A stretch of DNA of 64,000 nucleotides from an uncultured bacterium. Lineage in GTDB: Bacteria; Muiribacteriota; Ozemobacteria; Ozemobacterales; Ozemobacteraceae. Location of the stretch: positions 1-64,000 of the forward strand of contig CALEDQ010000031.1 in assembly GCA_937949615.1 (NCBI GenBank), in the 5' to 3' direction. The notes below the pieces were generated by a model. The model made no database searches and was not told where the DNA came from. It saw only the letters and a list, made by a program, of their open reading frames with translations. The first letter of the stretch is position 1. Each line of letters starts with the position of its first letter. Below are positions 50,970 to 60,069 of the stretch, in pieces. The position numbers and the translations under genes were made by a program.

Positions 50970-51002
50970 AAAAAAAAAGAGCGACCTGCGTCGCTCTTTT
51001 TT
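50970..51002 (-). terminator. Intrinsic, probably bidirectional, terminator after pilA
   Basis: AAGAGCGAC, CTGC loop, GTCGCTCTT, a perfect 9-bp stem flanked by an A run on one side and a T run on the other. It closes the pilA transcript (minus strand) 20 bp after the stop; its position just upstream of the prepilin-peptidase-like gene insulates that gene. Confidence 0.9.
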
Positions 51003-51021
51003 AGAACCGTTCAGTTCAAGA

Positions 51022-51387
51022 TCAGTTGCCTGCGCCTTCAACAGTACCGTGGATACCGCAGGTGATAAGGCCGGTGCCGTCCATGTTGGCGCCAGAATAG
51101 GTGCAGCTCATTTCGGGTCTGTTTACCGGGCTCTTCAGGTATTTACCAGAAACGAGTTTGCCGCCTGAAGAGGTAGCATCGGTGTCAGCCAGAGTAGACA
51201 TCATGCTGGTGTTGTCCATGTTGTACATTTCGATGGCACCGAGAATAACTCTCATATTGGCGTAGCATGCCTTTTCACGAGCCTGTTCGCGAGCTTTGCG
51301 GAAGTTCGGGATAGCGATGGCGGCCAGAATACCAATAATTGCGATAACGATCATAAGTTCAATCAACGTAAAGCCTTTTCTATTCAT
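51022..51387 (-). CDS. pilA: Type IV major-type pilin
   Basis: 121 residues from ATG 51387, with GGAAGGAG ribosome site. The four-residue leader MNRK is followed by G^FTLIELMIVIAIIGILAA, the canonical class IVa cleavage site with Glu5. The mature protein is short (~117 residues), with three cysteines (one near 32, two near the C-terminus). It has its own promoter and a strong terminator, as expected for an abundant pilin. Confidence 0.94.
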   Translation of the reverse strand: MNRKGFTLIELMIVIAIIGILAAIAIPNFRKAREQAREKACYANMRVILGAIEMYNMDNTSMMSTLADTDATSSGGKLVSGKYLKSPVNRPEMSCTYSGANMDGTGLITCGIHGTVEGAGN

Positions 51388-51436
51388 AAAAGACTCCTTC
51401 CATAAAAAAAATAAAATTAGAACTTCGGTCAACCTA

Positions 51437-51465
51437 AGTCTAACTTATAATATCGGACTTGTCAA
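51437..51465 (-). promoter_or_regulatory. Sigma-70 promoter of pilA
   Basis: On the minus strand, TTGACA (51465-51460), 17-bp spacer, TAGACT (51442-51437). The leader is ~45 nt and AT-rich. It overlaps the 3' end of the preceding gene. No sigma-54 motif was seen here, unlike pilA in many proteobacteria. Confidence 0.5.
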
Positions 51466-53028
51466 TGCGATTGTCCAGACTATGATTTCGGCGTGCGCTT
51501 CAGCGAGTCGCTGCTGAATGCTCTGGTAACCTGCAGTTCCGGGGGAGGCAAAAAGTCCGGCGAGAGAAATCTGTGCGTAGCTTTCTGTGTACATTTTCGC
51601 AGCGCCGAGATTCTGGGCCAGATTGTACCTGTAGATTGAATTCGTCGGATCGAGTGCTACGGCGTTTTTAAAACAGGCTTTCGCCAGATCGGTTCTGCCA
51701 TTTTCGGAATGCAGATATCCGAGACTGTCGTGTGAGCTGGCCATATTGGGTCTGAAACGTACAGATTGCTCAAACATCGTAATTGCCTGCTGTCTTTGCC
51801 CCTTTTCCATAAAAAGTCTGCCGAAAATGGCGTAGGCTTCACCGGCTTCCGGGTCGGTTCTGAGCCATTGCGAAGCAAAAGTGAAATCATCTCTGAAAAA
51901 TTGAGCGCGGTAATGACTCATGCCGCCCAGTAGTGTGACCAGAAGAAAGATTCCGGCGACTGCCGTTCTGCGCTTGCGTCGAAAAATGTTGCCGGCAAAA
52001 AATGCGAGCATGAAAGTGAATACCGGCAGGATAATCAGATTATGGCGTTCGTCGAACGGTGTCTGCTGCCCGATCAGATTCGCCGTTGGCAGGAACATCA
52101 TAAAGAGCCACATCAGCCAGAATTTGAGCTGACCCCAGTCAGAACTCAGCCGGCCGATTTTATACAGTGCAAAAATGGCCAATCCTGTCGGGATCGGAGA
52201 GAATGCTGAAAACCAGACTGCCACAGCTGGTTCATAAACCAGTTGTGGCTCTGGAAAAAGGATTGTCTGAAAAAGATAAATACCAGCCGTGAATGGCCCT
52301 GAAAAGTCGATCTCTGAGATTGTGCCGGCCGGGACTGCTTGTCGGCGCAGCCAGAAATAGATGCCGGTCAGCAGCAGGGTTGGTAAAAGGTCGTAAAATC
52401 GGGGATACTCTGTTTTTCTGCTGCCGCAGGGGCAGATCATAAGCAGTAATGCCGGTAAAGAAACCGCGTTTTCACGGCAGAAAAGCGCCGCCAGAGCCAA
52501 CAGGGCTGATTGGAGCGGTTGTTTTTTTAAGAAAGCAGTGGCGGCGGCGATGATAAAAATGCCGGCCAGCAGGACTTCCTGGGCAGAAATCATGAAAACG
52601 CACGAAGAAAAAACCGGGTGCAGTGCAGTGCATAGTGTTGCGCCAGACAATATCAGCGGTTCCGCGGCAGGCATCAGAATTGTGAGCATGCGAAAAAGCA
52701 GAACGGCAAGAACGGCCCCCAGAAAGCTGCTGAAAAGATGATAGCCGGCCGGCCATTTTCCGAAAAGACTGAGCTGAATATCGAGCGATAAACGTGCCAG
52801 GGGACGATAATAGGCCAGATTACTGTAATGCGGGTTCATGAATGTTTGTCGCAGGCTTATCGAAACAGGGGTTTCGGCGCGGGCAAGTATCTGTTCCTGG
52901 TCGTCGTAAACGAAACCGAGGTTGTAAGAATTCAGCGCATAAAAAACAAAGACGGCGAAAAAAATTGCGGGGAGAAATGAAAATTGATGCCGCGCTGAAT
53001 CAGCGGAGTTTTTTGAGTTCATTGTCAA
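51445..53028 (-). CDS. GT-C/TMTC-like membrane protein with TPR tail
   Basis: 527 residues, nine to eleven TM helices (about 15-385), then TPR repeats to the end (AYAIFGRLFMEKGQRQQAI, SSHDSLGYLHSENGRTDLA). The first outer loop has GFVYDDQEQI and YYRPLARLSLDIQLSLFG, the acidic-pair and PL motifs of TMTC-like mannosyltransferases. Related to the protein at 35606-37429. It lies directly upstream of pilA on the same strand and overlaps the sulfatase-fold gene by 29 nt, so pilin glycosylation is a reasonable guess. Confidence 0.72.
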   Translation of the reverse strand: MTMNSKNSADSARHQFSFLPAIFFAVFVFYALNSYNLGFVYDDQEQILARAETPVSISLRQTFMNPHYSNLAYYRPLARLSLDIQLSLFGKWPAGYHLFSSFLGAVLAVLLFRMLTILMPAAEPLILSGATLCTALHPVFSSCVFMISAQEVLLAGIFIIAAATAFLKKQPLQSALLALAALFCRENAVSLPALLLMICPCGSRKTEYPRFYDLLPTLLLTGIYFWLRRQAVPAGTISEIDFSGPFTAGIYLFQTILFPEPQLVYEPAVAVWFSAFSPIPTGLAIFALYKIGRLSSDWGQLKFWLMWLFMMFLPTANLIGQQTPFDERHNLIILPVFTFMLAFFAGNIFRRKRRTAVAGIFLLVTLLGGMSHYRAQFFRDDFTFASQWLRTDPEAGEAYAIFGRLFMEKGQRQQAITMFEQSVRFRPNMASSHDSLGYLHSENGRTDLAKACFKNAVALDPTNSIYRYNLAQNLGAAKMYTESYAQISLAGLFASPGTAGYQSIQQRLAEAHAEIIVWTIALTSPIL

Positions 53029-55687
53029 AATGGCTGATGTGGGTTAAAAGGTGCCACTGTAGTTCAAGAAAGTGGCTGAAACGGTCATACTTGGCTGCCA
53101 GGTCGTCGAGTGGCCAGTCGGGCACCTTGGTAAAGCGGTGGGGGCCGTTATCTTTGTTGAGTTTGAAAACCATTGAATGTTTTGGGTCACTGGTCTGAAT
53201 CAGAAAGTAATGATCGTTTTCGACAATGGCGCGATGCTGCATCGAGGTCAGAAAGATGCTGCGCGACGCCGGTACCGGTTCGAGAAGGTTGTAACCCTGA
53301 GAAAAATCGGGAATGGGATTGTCGACGCCGGCCAGAGCCAGAATTGTCGGTTTTATATCGACCTGTGCGGCGCTGGTTTGATTGACTCTGAAGCCGGTGG
53401 CTTTCGGATGCACGATGACCAGAGGAACATTGGTAGCCTCGGGTGCCAGGTGCCAACCGTGCCCGAAAAGGCCGGCTTCGCCGAGCGAGGTTCCGTGGTC
53501 GCCAAGAATGACAATGGCAGTGTTATCTCTCAGCCCGCTTTTATCGACCTGTTCAATGATTTTTGCGATCTGGGCATCCTGATAGAGCAGGCAGTTTTTG
53601 AAACGGCCAACCCAGCTGCCCTTGAGATAGTCTTCTTCGGAGAACTTTTTGGGAGCTTCGTCTGACATGGCATCGAAGGGTAGATGAGGGAAAACCATAC
53701 GATAATAGATAAAAAATGGCTTGCCTGGAGATTTGGCCTGTTCTTCAATCTGTCTGGCAACGCGTTCTGCGATTACATGCTCTTTGACGCCCCATACCCA
53801 TCCGTCTTCTCTTGCGATATCCGGCAGAGAATTCGCGTCGTATAAGCGATTGAAGCCACGCGGCATGTAATACGAAGCCAGGTTTGTGTCACCGATAAAT
53901 CCTGCAAAATACATCGAGCAGTCGTAACCCGCAGCCTTGAGACGGTCGATCAGAATTGCCGAGTTGAACTCGGGCACCTGCCGCAGAAGAATTGCGTTGG
54001 GTGGGTACAGCCCGCTGGTTGTCGCAAAATCAGCATTTGAAGACTCCGGAAAGCATGAGAAAAAATAAGGAAAAATTTCGAGTCGCTCTTTATAGTTTTC
54101 AAGTTTTGGCCAGGTTAATTCGTTGTGGCCGAAAAGAGAAATATACCTGTTGCTTGTCGATTCAAGCATGATCAGAATAATATTCTGTTTTGGCCGGTCA
54201 TTTTTGCCTGCGATCTGGTTGTGCAGATGGCTGAAAGTTACGTTGCTCTCGGAAAATTGCCTGAGCAGATTCTGAAGAGGCATCGGTGGCCCTGAAAAAG
54301 AAGCGGCCGGAATTGATGCAATCAGGATTTTTACCGGATCTCTCATTACCGACGGGCAGATGGTCATTGTCTGAAAGCCGGTTGCCGCTGTCTGAGCCAG
54401 TATTAGAAGATAAACGAATGTGCTGCCGAACCTGTAGCCTGTTGAGGCATTCTGTACTTTACGGGCTGATTTAATGAAAAGAGCTACTGCAATTGCAGGA
54501 ACTGCAAGAAAAAGCGCGGCAATTTTCCACTCAATGAGCTCAAAAGCCGTGTGCAGTATACTGAGAGGGTTGTTCAGCCCCCAGACCCAGTCGAGGGTGT
54601 AGAACGTCAGGCGCAGGCCATTTTTATACATCAGAATTCCGTCTGTGAGGTAAAAAACAGCCATCGCCAGTATTCCGATCACAAAAAACAGTTTGGCCAG
54701 CATTGGTCTAATCAGGTTGACAAGGCCCGCCGCCATCAGAAGAAAAACGATTACCGGCAACATTCCTGCTGCATAGTTCAAGGAAGAAACCATAAACCAG
54801 AAATTGAAAAAACTGTTGCCAAGTGAGGCTGTGAAGAGGGTTTGGTTAAGAACCGCACCGGCGGCAAGTGGAATCAGCCAGGTTGTCGCGATGGTGCTTG
54901 TGGTGCCTTCCTGCTCGCATTGTCTGATGAACCAGAAAGACAGTATCCAGACAGCCGGCATTTGAATAAGCGCGACCAGCCAGGTGGCGCGATAAACGAT
55001 CGGGTTGTTGTTGAGAAAATAGAGAAGGGCGCAGAACACCACCCCGGAAAACAGATGCAGTCTGGCTGATGATACAGATTTGAAAAGATAGCGCCCGGTT
55101 AAACCGGCAATAAAGGTTGATATGAAAAATACCAATGTAACGTTGTTGATGCTGTATTTGAACCATAAAAAAGATATGGCCCAGAAATAAACAATTCGTT
55201 CAACGCAATTCTGTTTGTGACAGTAGTAGCCAGTCAGCGCCATCCAGCAGAGATTCCAGAAAATCCATGGCGGTTGAAAAAAAAGATCCATGGTCAGGAG
55301 GCTCTGCAGGCCATCAAGGTCAAGACGACCACTCATAAGATGATAGAGATAACCGAAGCGGTCGACATTGTTGTTGAACAGTGCCATAAGCAGATACAGC
55401 CCGCCATAGAAAATCATGAAGCGGGTTTTTAAACGGTTAGAAGCTTTTTTGAGGTCACCGGCGATGCAGAATGCCATAATCGCTATTGTCAGTGCAGCGA
55501 CCCACCCTGCCCAGGCCGGTTGCTCAAGCAGCGGACGCCAGAGCTCGCCAAGACTGGCCGGCAGATTCAGACAGAGAACAATGATTCTGACCATTGCGAG
55601 AACGACAATGCCTGAAAAAATGAGGGGTTTGAAGTCGTTCCAGAAATGGGTAAGGCTGCCGGCAAGCTTTTTCATAGCTTGAAACAT
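53000..55687 (-). CDS. LtaS/sulfatase-fold membrane transferase, copy 1
   Basis: 895 residues: about 11-13 TM helices over the first ~430 residues, then an extracytoplasmic alkaline-phosphatase-fold domain. ILIMLESTS near 505 supplies the first metal ligand, FPESSNADFATTSG carries the Ser/Thr nucleophile region, ILGDHGTSLGE near 730 and FGHGW supply further ligands. Resembles lipoteichoic-acid synthase and phosphoglycerol/phosphoethanolamine transferases that transfer a lipid headgroup to glycans or proteins. In a pilus locus it could decorate pilin or surface glycan with a phospho-group. Confidence 0.82.
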   Translation of the reverse strand: MFQAMKKLAGSLTHFWNDFKPLIFSGIVVLAMVRIIVLCLNLPASLGELWRPLLEQPAWAGWVAALTIAIMAFCIAGDLKKASNRLKTRFMIFYGGLYLLMALFNNNVDRFGYLYHLMSGRLDLDGLQSLLTMDLFFQPPWIFWNLCWMALTGYYCHKQNCVERIVYFWAISFLWFKYSINNVTLVFFISTFIAGLTGRYLFKSVSSARLHLFSGVVFCALLYFLNNNPIVYRATWLVALIQMPAVWILSFWFIRQCEQEGTTSTIATTWLIPLAAGAVLNQTLFTASLGNSFFNFWFMVSSLNYAAGMLPVIVFLLMAAGLVNLIRPMLAKLFFVIGILAMAVFYLTDGILMYKNGLRLTFYTLDWVWGLNNPLSILHTAFELIEWKIAALFLAVPAIAVALFIKSARKVQNASTGYRFGSTFVYLLILAQTAATGFQTMTICPSVMRDPVKILIASIPAASFSGPPMPLQNLLRQFSESNVTFSHLHNQIAGKNDRPKQNIILIMLESTSNRYISLFGHNELTWPKLENYKERLEIFPYFFSCFPESSNADFATTSGLYPPNAILLRQVPEFNSAILIDRLKAAGYDCSMYFAGFIGDTNLASYYMPRGFNRLYDANSLPDIAREDGWVWGVKEHVIAERVARQIEEQAKSPGKPFFIYYRMVFPHLPFDAMSDEAPKKFSEEDYLKGSWVGRFKNCLLYQDAQIAKIIEQVDKSGLRDNTAIVILGDHGTSLGEAGLFGHGWHLAPEATNVPLVIVHPKATGFRVNQTSAAQVDIKPTILALAGVDNPIPDFSQGYNLLEPVPASRSIFLTSMQHRAIVENDHYFLIQTSDPKHSMVFKLNKDNGPHRFTKVPDWPLDDLAAKYDRFSHFLELQWHLLTHISHFDNELKKLR

Positions 55688-55767
55688 ATCATGAAAAGAT
55701 CGTCAGAGCAAACGCATTCAGCTCCTGCATTCAGTTTCGCACCATGGAATCTCCAATATGGTCTTTG

Positions 55768-58389
55768 TCATTTCTGCGCTTTTTTCAATTCCTGCTGATA
55801 ATATCCCGCATGGTTGAGAAAAGACGATTGTAGAGCAGAAAACTTTTTTGCTGCCCGACTTTTTGCCAGCCTGTCTGATGTTTCGGTGGTAACAGCTGTG
55901 AATTCAGTTCTTTCACCATTTCTGCTGATCTTGAAGGTTTCGACCGCATCGGCGTCTTTATCTCTGACGAGATGGTAAAAGCCATTGGCAATCAGCGCCA
56001 GCTGGCTCATGGAAGAAAGAAAAATTATGGGATTTTTGTTGGTTTCATCATTAATGGCGGAAAGGAGGTTTCTTCCCTGGCAGAGAAAAGGTTCTCTCAT
56101 GGCTGTGCCAGTAATGGCGAGAGCGGTTGGCAGAACATCGACCTGTGAGCAGAGCGTCGGATTTTCTTTGAAACCCTCTGCCTGCGGCCAGATAATGACC
56201 ATCGGAACATTGGTTAACAGCGGGTCGAGATTCCAGCCGTGGCCGAGGCGACCGTTTTCCCCGAGCATGGTTCCATGGTCGGCAACCAGCATGACCACTG
56301 TTGAGCTGGCAATGCCGGATGAATTGAGGTATTCGAGCAGATCGGCAATCTGAGCATCCTGATAAAGCAGACAATTCTTGAATCTGCCGACCAGATTGCC
56401 ATTCTGATGCCCTTCTTCGCTGAATACGGGAGTAGTTTCAGCTATACTCTGAAAAGGGGCGTGCGGAAAAAGCATTCGATAATAAATGAAAAAAGGTTTT
56501 TCAGGCTTTGCGGCAAGCTGCCCGAGCTGTTTTTTGATCTGTGTGATTACATGCTCTTCTTTTACACCCCAGAGCCAGCTTTCATTTCTTCCGGTTTCCG
56601 GCATGTTGCCGGCGTCATATATGCGGTCGAAGCCGCGTGCTCGATAAAAGCCTGAGAGACCGGTGTCACCGAGAAAGCCCGAGAAGAACATGCTGCAGTC
56701 GTAGCCTGCGGTTTTAAGGTAATCGGTGAGCAGCCTGACGGGTATTGCCGGATTCTGGCGCAAAAGCAGAAAATCAGGTGGGTACAGCCCTGACATGACA
56801 CAGAAGTCTGCATTTGATGACTCTGGAAAACATGAAAAGAAAAAAGGAAAGATTTCCATGCGGTCACGGTATTTCTCAAGCCGTGGCCAGGTTTTTTCGT
56901 GGTGCCCGAAAAGGGATACGTATTGACTGGCTGTAGACTCAAGCATTACCAGAATCAGATTGCGCTTTGTCTGACCGTTTCCGGCTGTTGCTGTCGCAGA
57001 ATGGCTGAGTTTGGCACCGATTTCGGTGAATCGTGCCGAAAGCCCTGTCAGGCTGCTGACTTCGTTTTGCTGAAACATTCTGGTCTGTGCCGATGAAATC
57101 AGATTGACCAGAGGGTCTCTGAACAGGCCGCCCGGCATGCCGGTAAACGATTGATAAAAAACAGCGGCCGCCAGCGCAAAGATCAGCTGGGCTTTGAAGC
57201 TGTCAGAATCTGGTTGCAAAAAGGGTAACCGTTTCGCAGCCAGAAAAATACCGAGAAGGAGGGCAAGGGGCAGAAATATTTCCTTTACCGGGTTGAGTGA
57301 TGCAATGGTGCTGGTGAGACTGGTTATGTTCTCGAGACCGGCAACCCATGAAACCGTATCTAAATCAGGGCGCAGACCGGTTTTATACATTACCAGGCAA
57401 TCGAGAAGGTAAAAGGCTGTGATCAGCGTTGCCATTAATGTAAAGACTGGTCTGGCTGATGTTTTCAGCAGACGGCCGGCAAAGAAAACTGCCACCGCTG
57501 CCATTGAAACGGCAACGGTCGCCCAGGCGGCGTGCTGCAGAGAAAAGATGCTGAACCAGAGATTGAAAAGGTTTCGACCCAGAGGCACGTTGGTCAGGGT
57601 TGTAAGCCAGGTCATGCCACAAATTGCCGGTATAAGCCAGCTCAAACCTTTTGCTCCTTCGGTGTTCCGGGGCTTGAAACTTGCGTTGAGCACGATACCG
57701 GGTAACCACACAATTACTGATAGAATAATGGCAGCAGTCCATGAATTTCGATAAATGGCGGCATTACCGTTCATCCAGGCAAAAATCAGCAACAGTCCAC
57801 CACACCAGAAATAAAGAATTCCGGTCGCCGGCCGTCGCCGGCCGATAAAAATGCCTGTCATAGCGGCTGTTGCCATTGCCAGAGCTGCGATGGCCGGAAA
57901 CACATCATCGCTGAGTCTGATCGGTAAAAGCACCGGAATAATAAAAGCCGGCAGCAGATGCAGGCAATGCTTTCGGTTGAGAAAATACGTGCTGATAGCA
58001 ATCCAGAGGAGTCCCCAGAAATAGTATGGTTCCTGAAAGAAGAAATCCATGGCATATAGTCCGACAAGCTCGTCAAATTGCAGGTTCCCGTCGATAGCTT
58101 CGCAGAGAAAGCTGCGCTGACCGACTTTGTTGTGAAAAAGGGCAATTAAAAAATAATTGCAGGCCAGAAAGCCGGCAAAATACTTCTGAAGTGGCCGCCC
58201 GGCCTGTTTGAGGGTCGCCATCGTACAGCCCAGAATTATTACGGCAGCAAGCAGAATTAAAGGCTGTGCATAACCGGCTGAAAATGGTTCGGGTCTGAAC
58301 AGACCGCCGAATTCGGCCGGAAAATTGAGAAAAACCTGCAATAATCTGATCAGAAAAAGAGCCGGCAAAAGACTTATTGCCCGACTCAC
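55768..58389 (-). CDS. LtaS/sulfatase-fold membrane transferase, copy 2
   Basis: 873 residues, GTG start in a GTGA overlap with the PAP2 gene. Same layout as copy 1: many TM helices to ~430, then ILVMLESTASQY near 483, FPESSNADFCVMSG, VADHGTMLGE near 703, LGHGWN. The catalytic regions of both copies are clearly homologous (e.g. shared GYDCSM, RFKNCLLYQDAQIA), so this is an old tandem duplication. The 80 bp between them shows no clear signal. Confidence 0.82.
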   Translation of the reverse strand: MSRAISLLPALFLIRLLQVFLNFPAEFGGLFRPEPFSAGYAQPLILLAAVIILGCTMATLKQAGRPLQKYFAGFLACNYFLIALFHNKVGQRSFLCEAIDGNLQFDELVGLYAMDFFFQEPYYFWGLLWIAISTYFLNRKHCLHLLPAFIIPVLLPIRLSDDVFPAIAALAMATAAMTGIFIGRRRPATGILYFWCGGLLLIFAWMNGNAAIYRNSWTAAIILSVIVWLPGIVLNASFKPRNTEGAKGLSWLIPAICGMTWLTTLTNVPLGRNLFNLWFSIFSLQHAAWATVAVSMAAVAVFFAGRLLKTSARPVFTLMATLITAFYLLDCLVMYKTGLRPDLDTVSWVAGLENITSLTSTIASLNPVKEIFLPLALLLGIFLAAKRLPFLQPDSDSFKAQLIFALAAAVFYQSFTGMPGGLFRDPLVNLISSAQTRMFQQNEVSSLTGLSARFTEIGAKLSHSATATAGNGQTKRNLILVMLESTASQYVSLFGHHEKTWPRLEKYRDRMEIFPFFFSCFPESSNADFCVMSGLYPPDFLLLRQNPAIPVRLLTDYLKTAGYDCSMFFSGFLGDTGLSGFYRARGFDRIYDAGNMPETGRNESWLWGVKEEHVITQIKKQLGQLAAKPEKPFFIYYRMLFPHAPFQSIAETTPVFSEEGHQNGNLVGRFKNCLLYQDAQIADLLEYLNSSGIASSTVVMLVADHGTMLGENGRLGHGWNLDPLLTNVPMVIIWPQAEGFKENPTLCSQVDVLPTALAITGTAMREPFLCQGRNLLSAINDETNKNPIIFLSSMSQLALIANGFYHLVRDKDADAVETFKISRNGERTEFTAVTTETSDRLAKSRAAKKFSALQSSFLNHAGYYQQELKKAQK

Positions 58390-59366
58390 GAGTTTTTCTC
58401 GACTTTATCTGTTTCGAGTGGGCCGATACTGGCTTCCCACCAGTTCAACAATTTCGGGGTGCAGGCAAAAACCGCCGCTGCGAGTGCTATTCCGGCAATG
58501 GCATCGACCACGTAGTGATAGCGCAGATAAAAAGTCGAAAAAATCAGACAGAGGGTTGCCGGCAGCAGCAGCCAGGCAAAGCTTCTAGCCCAGCGCCAGG
58601 AATAAAACAGGCAGATGCAGGCCAGGCAGACATGCATCGACGGAAAGCAGTCACGTTTGATGCGGTTGAGATTGATAAGAAGCTCGAGAGCGTCCTGAGC
58701 CATGGCTCTCGTTTCACGCTGCCAGAGGTCGACAGTGAACAGACTGGCCTGGGTGTGCTGCGGGCCAATTGCCGGCACTGCGAGATAGCCAAGATAACCA
58801 AAGAATGAGGCGAGAATCAGGCCCAGCATAAAATCGCGCAGGCCGCGCCGGCAATTTTTCCAGGTCAGAACGAAAAAGACCCCTGGGATGTAAGCGAAAA
58901 GCATAACGTAATTAAAAACCATGAAGTCCGTAAGCCATGGCCTGATCAATTTTTCGAGCGCAACTATCGGGTCGAAACCAAAAATCAGGCGGTCGGCCTC
59001 GATCAGCCAGTCATCGAGAAGTGCTGACTCCGGCATTATGGATTTGATGCTGGCATACATCGCCCAGCACATCAGAACACTGAAAATGTCACGGATAAGC
59101 TGAAAACTCTGCCATGATTCAAGGCGCAGTTCTGCCCATGGAATTCCGTGGCTGCGGTAAAGAAGACGGTTGAATCTGAAAGTTATGATTGCTGTGCCGA
59201 TCGCAAGAAAAGTATAGCCAAGGCGATCCTGCGCGAGATGAATATGTGATTCGCCTTCAATGAGAGAGATGATCGCAAGAATCGCAAAAAATGACAGATA
59301 GACGATTTCTTCTGGGCGAAACAGGCGCAGCAGTTGAAAGGCGGGTTTGGCAGACGGTTGTGTCAT
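58386..59366 (-). CDS. PAP2-family membrane phosphatase/phosphotransferase
   Basis: 326 residues with about six TM helices. KRDCFPSMHVCLA near 238-250 and RYHYVVDAIAG near 284 are the C2 and C3 motifs of the PAP2 superfamily (His nucleophile region). It resembles the inositol-phosphotransferase/PAP2_3 type. Could recycle a lipid phosphate generated by the sulfatase-fold transferases or transfer a head group. Overlaps neighbours by 4 nt on each side (ATGA and GTGA), so it is coupled to both. Confidence 0.85.
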   Translation of the reverse strand: MTQPSAKPAFQLLRLFRPEEIVYLSFFAILAIISLIEGESHIHLAQDRLGYTFLAIGTAIITFRFNRLLYRSHGIPWAELRLESWQSFQLIRDIFSVLMCWAMYASIKSIMPESALLDDWLIEADRLIFGFDPIVALEKLIRPWLTDFMVFNYVMLFAYIPGVFFVLTWKNCRRGLRDFMLGLILASFFGYLGYLAVPAIGPQHTQASLFTVDLWQRETRAMAQDALELLINLNRIKRDCFPSMHVCLACICLFYSWRWARSFAWLLLPATLCLIFSTFYLRYHYVVDAIAGIALAAAVFACTPKLLNWWEASIGPLETDKVEKNS

Positions 59367-60064
59367 TGGTCCTCCAGCCAGCTTTTACCCTGACGGATAT
59401 CTCTGGCTTTATTCTGCAGCATCTGCCTGGTAGCCTGATCGCTGACCGTTGCAAGGCAGTTCTCAAGAAACTGTGCGGCCTTTTCATGCTGATTGCCGGC
59501 AATATAAGCTTCGGCTGCGGTGCGCATGGCCCAGAACCTTTCGAAATCATCGTTGAGCAGCAGAGCTTTACGGGCGGTTTCGACCGCTGCGTCATGGCGG
59601 CCGGCAGCCAGAAAGGCCCTGGCCGTTGGCAGCAGCAGTTCGGGATGCTCGCTCTCAGACCATGGCCCAGTCGTGAGAAGCGTGGCAGCTTCTGAGCCTT
59701 TACCGCTTCTGACAAGGCAGCTGGCGTAATTTCTCAGCAGGCCGGTGTTCCATCGACCAGTTTTCAGGGCTTTTTCATAATATGCAGCAGCCCGCTGCAG
59801 ACTGGCCTGCGAGGCAAACGGTCTCTCGGAAATCTTATCGGCAAGTGTCTGCCATATGCGATTTTCATAAAACGGCCATAACGTGATGACTGCAGCGAGA
59901 AATGCTGCCGCTGCGGCAATACGAAAAACCGGCCGCAGAGATTCCTTCTGTGGCCGGTGTCTGAAAGCGAGATGTGCCAGCGTAAAAAGCAGGCAGAAAA
60001 CGGCAAACCCAATGGTCAGTGTGCCATTATCAAGCAGAGCGTAGAGCAGTTCAAAGTCTGACAA
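59363..60064 (-). CDS. Membrane-anchored TPR protein
   Basis: 233 residues, TTG start. Two N-terminal TM helices (about 13-30 and 45-65), then TPR-like repeats (AAAYYEKALKTGRWNTGLLRN, LLLPTARAFLAAGRHDAAV, each a helical pair). Located 5 bp after pilT. Probably a periplasmic or cytoplasmic scaffold for the modification enzymes or the pilus, like PilF/PilW TPR proteins, though it is not a recognisable member. Confidence 0.78.
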   Translation of the reverse strand: MSDFELLYALLDNGTLTIGFAVFCLLFTLAHLAFRHRPQKESLRPVFRIAAAAAFLAAVITLWPFYENRIWQTLADKISERPFASQASLQRAAAYYEKALKTGRWNTGLLRNYASCLVRSGKGSEAATLLTTGPWSESEHPELLLPTARAFLAAGRHDAAVETARKALLLNDDFERFWAMRTAAEAYIAGNQHEKAAQFLENCLATVSDQATRQMLQNKARDIRQGKSWLEDQ

Positions 60065-60069
60065 GGCAC

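Noticed and set aside
50976..51000. Terminator hairpin considered as a small RNA
   Set aside because: It is fully explained as the 9-bp stem plus T tract ending pilA; no separate promoter was found.
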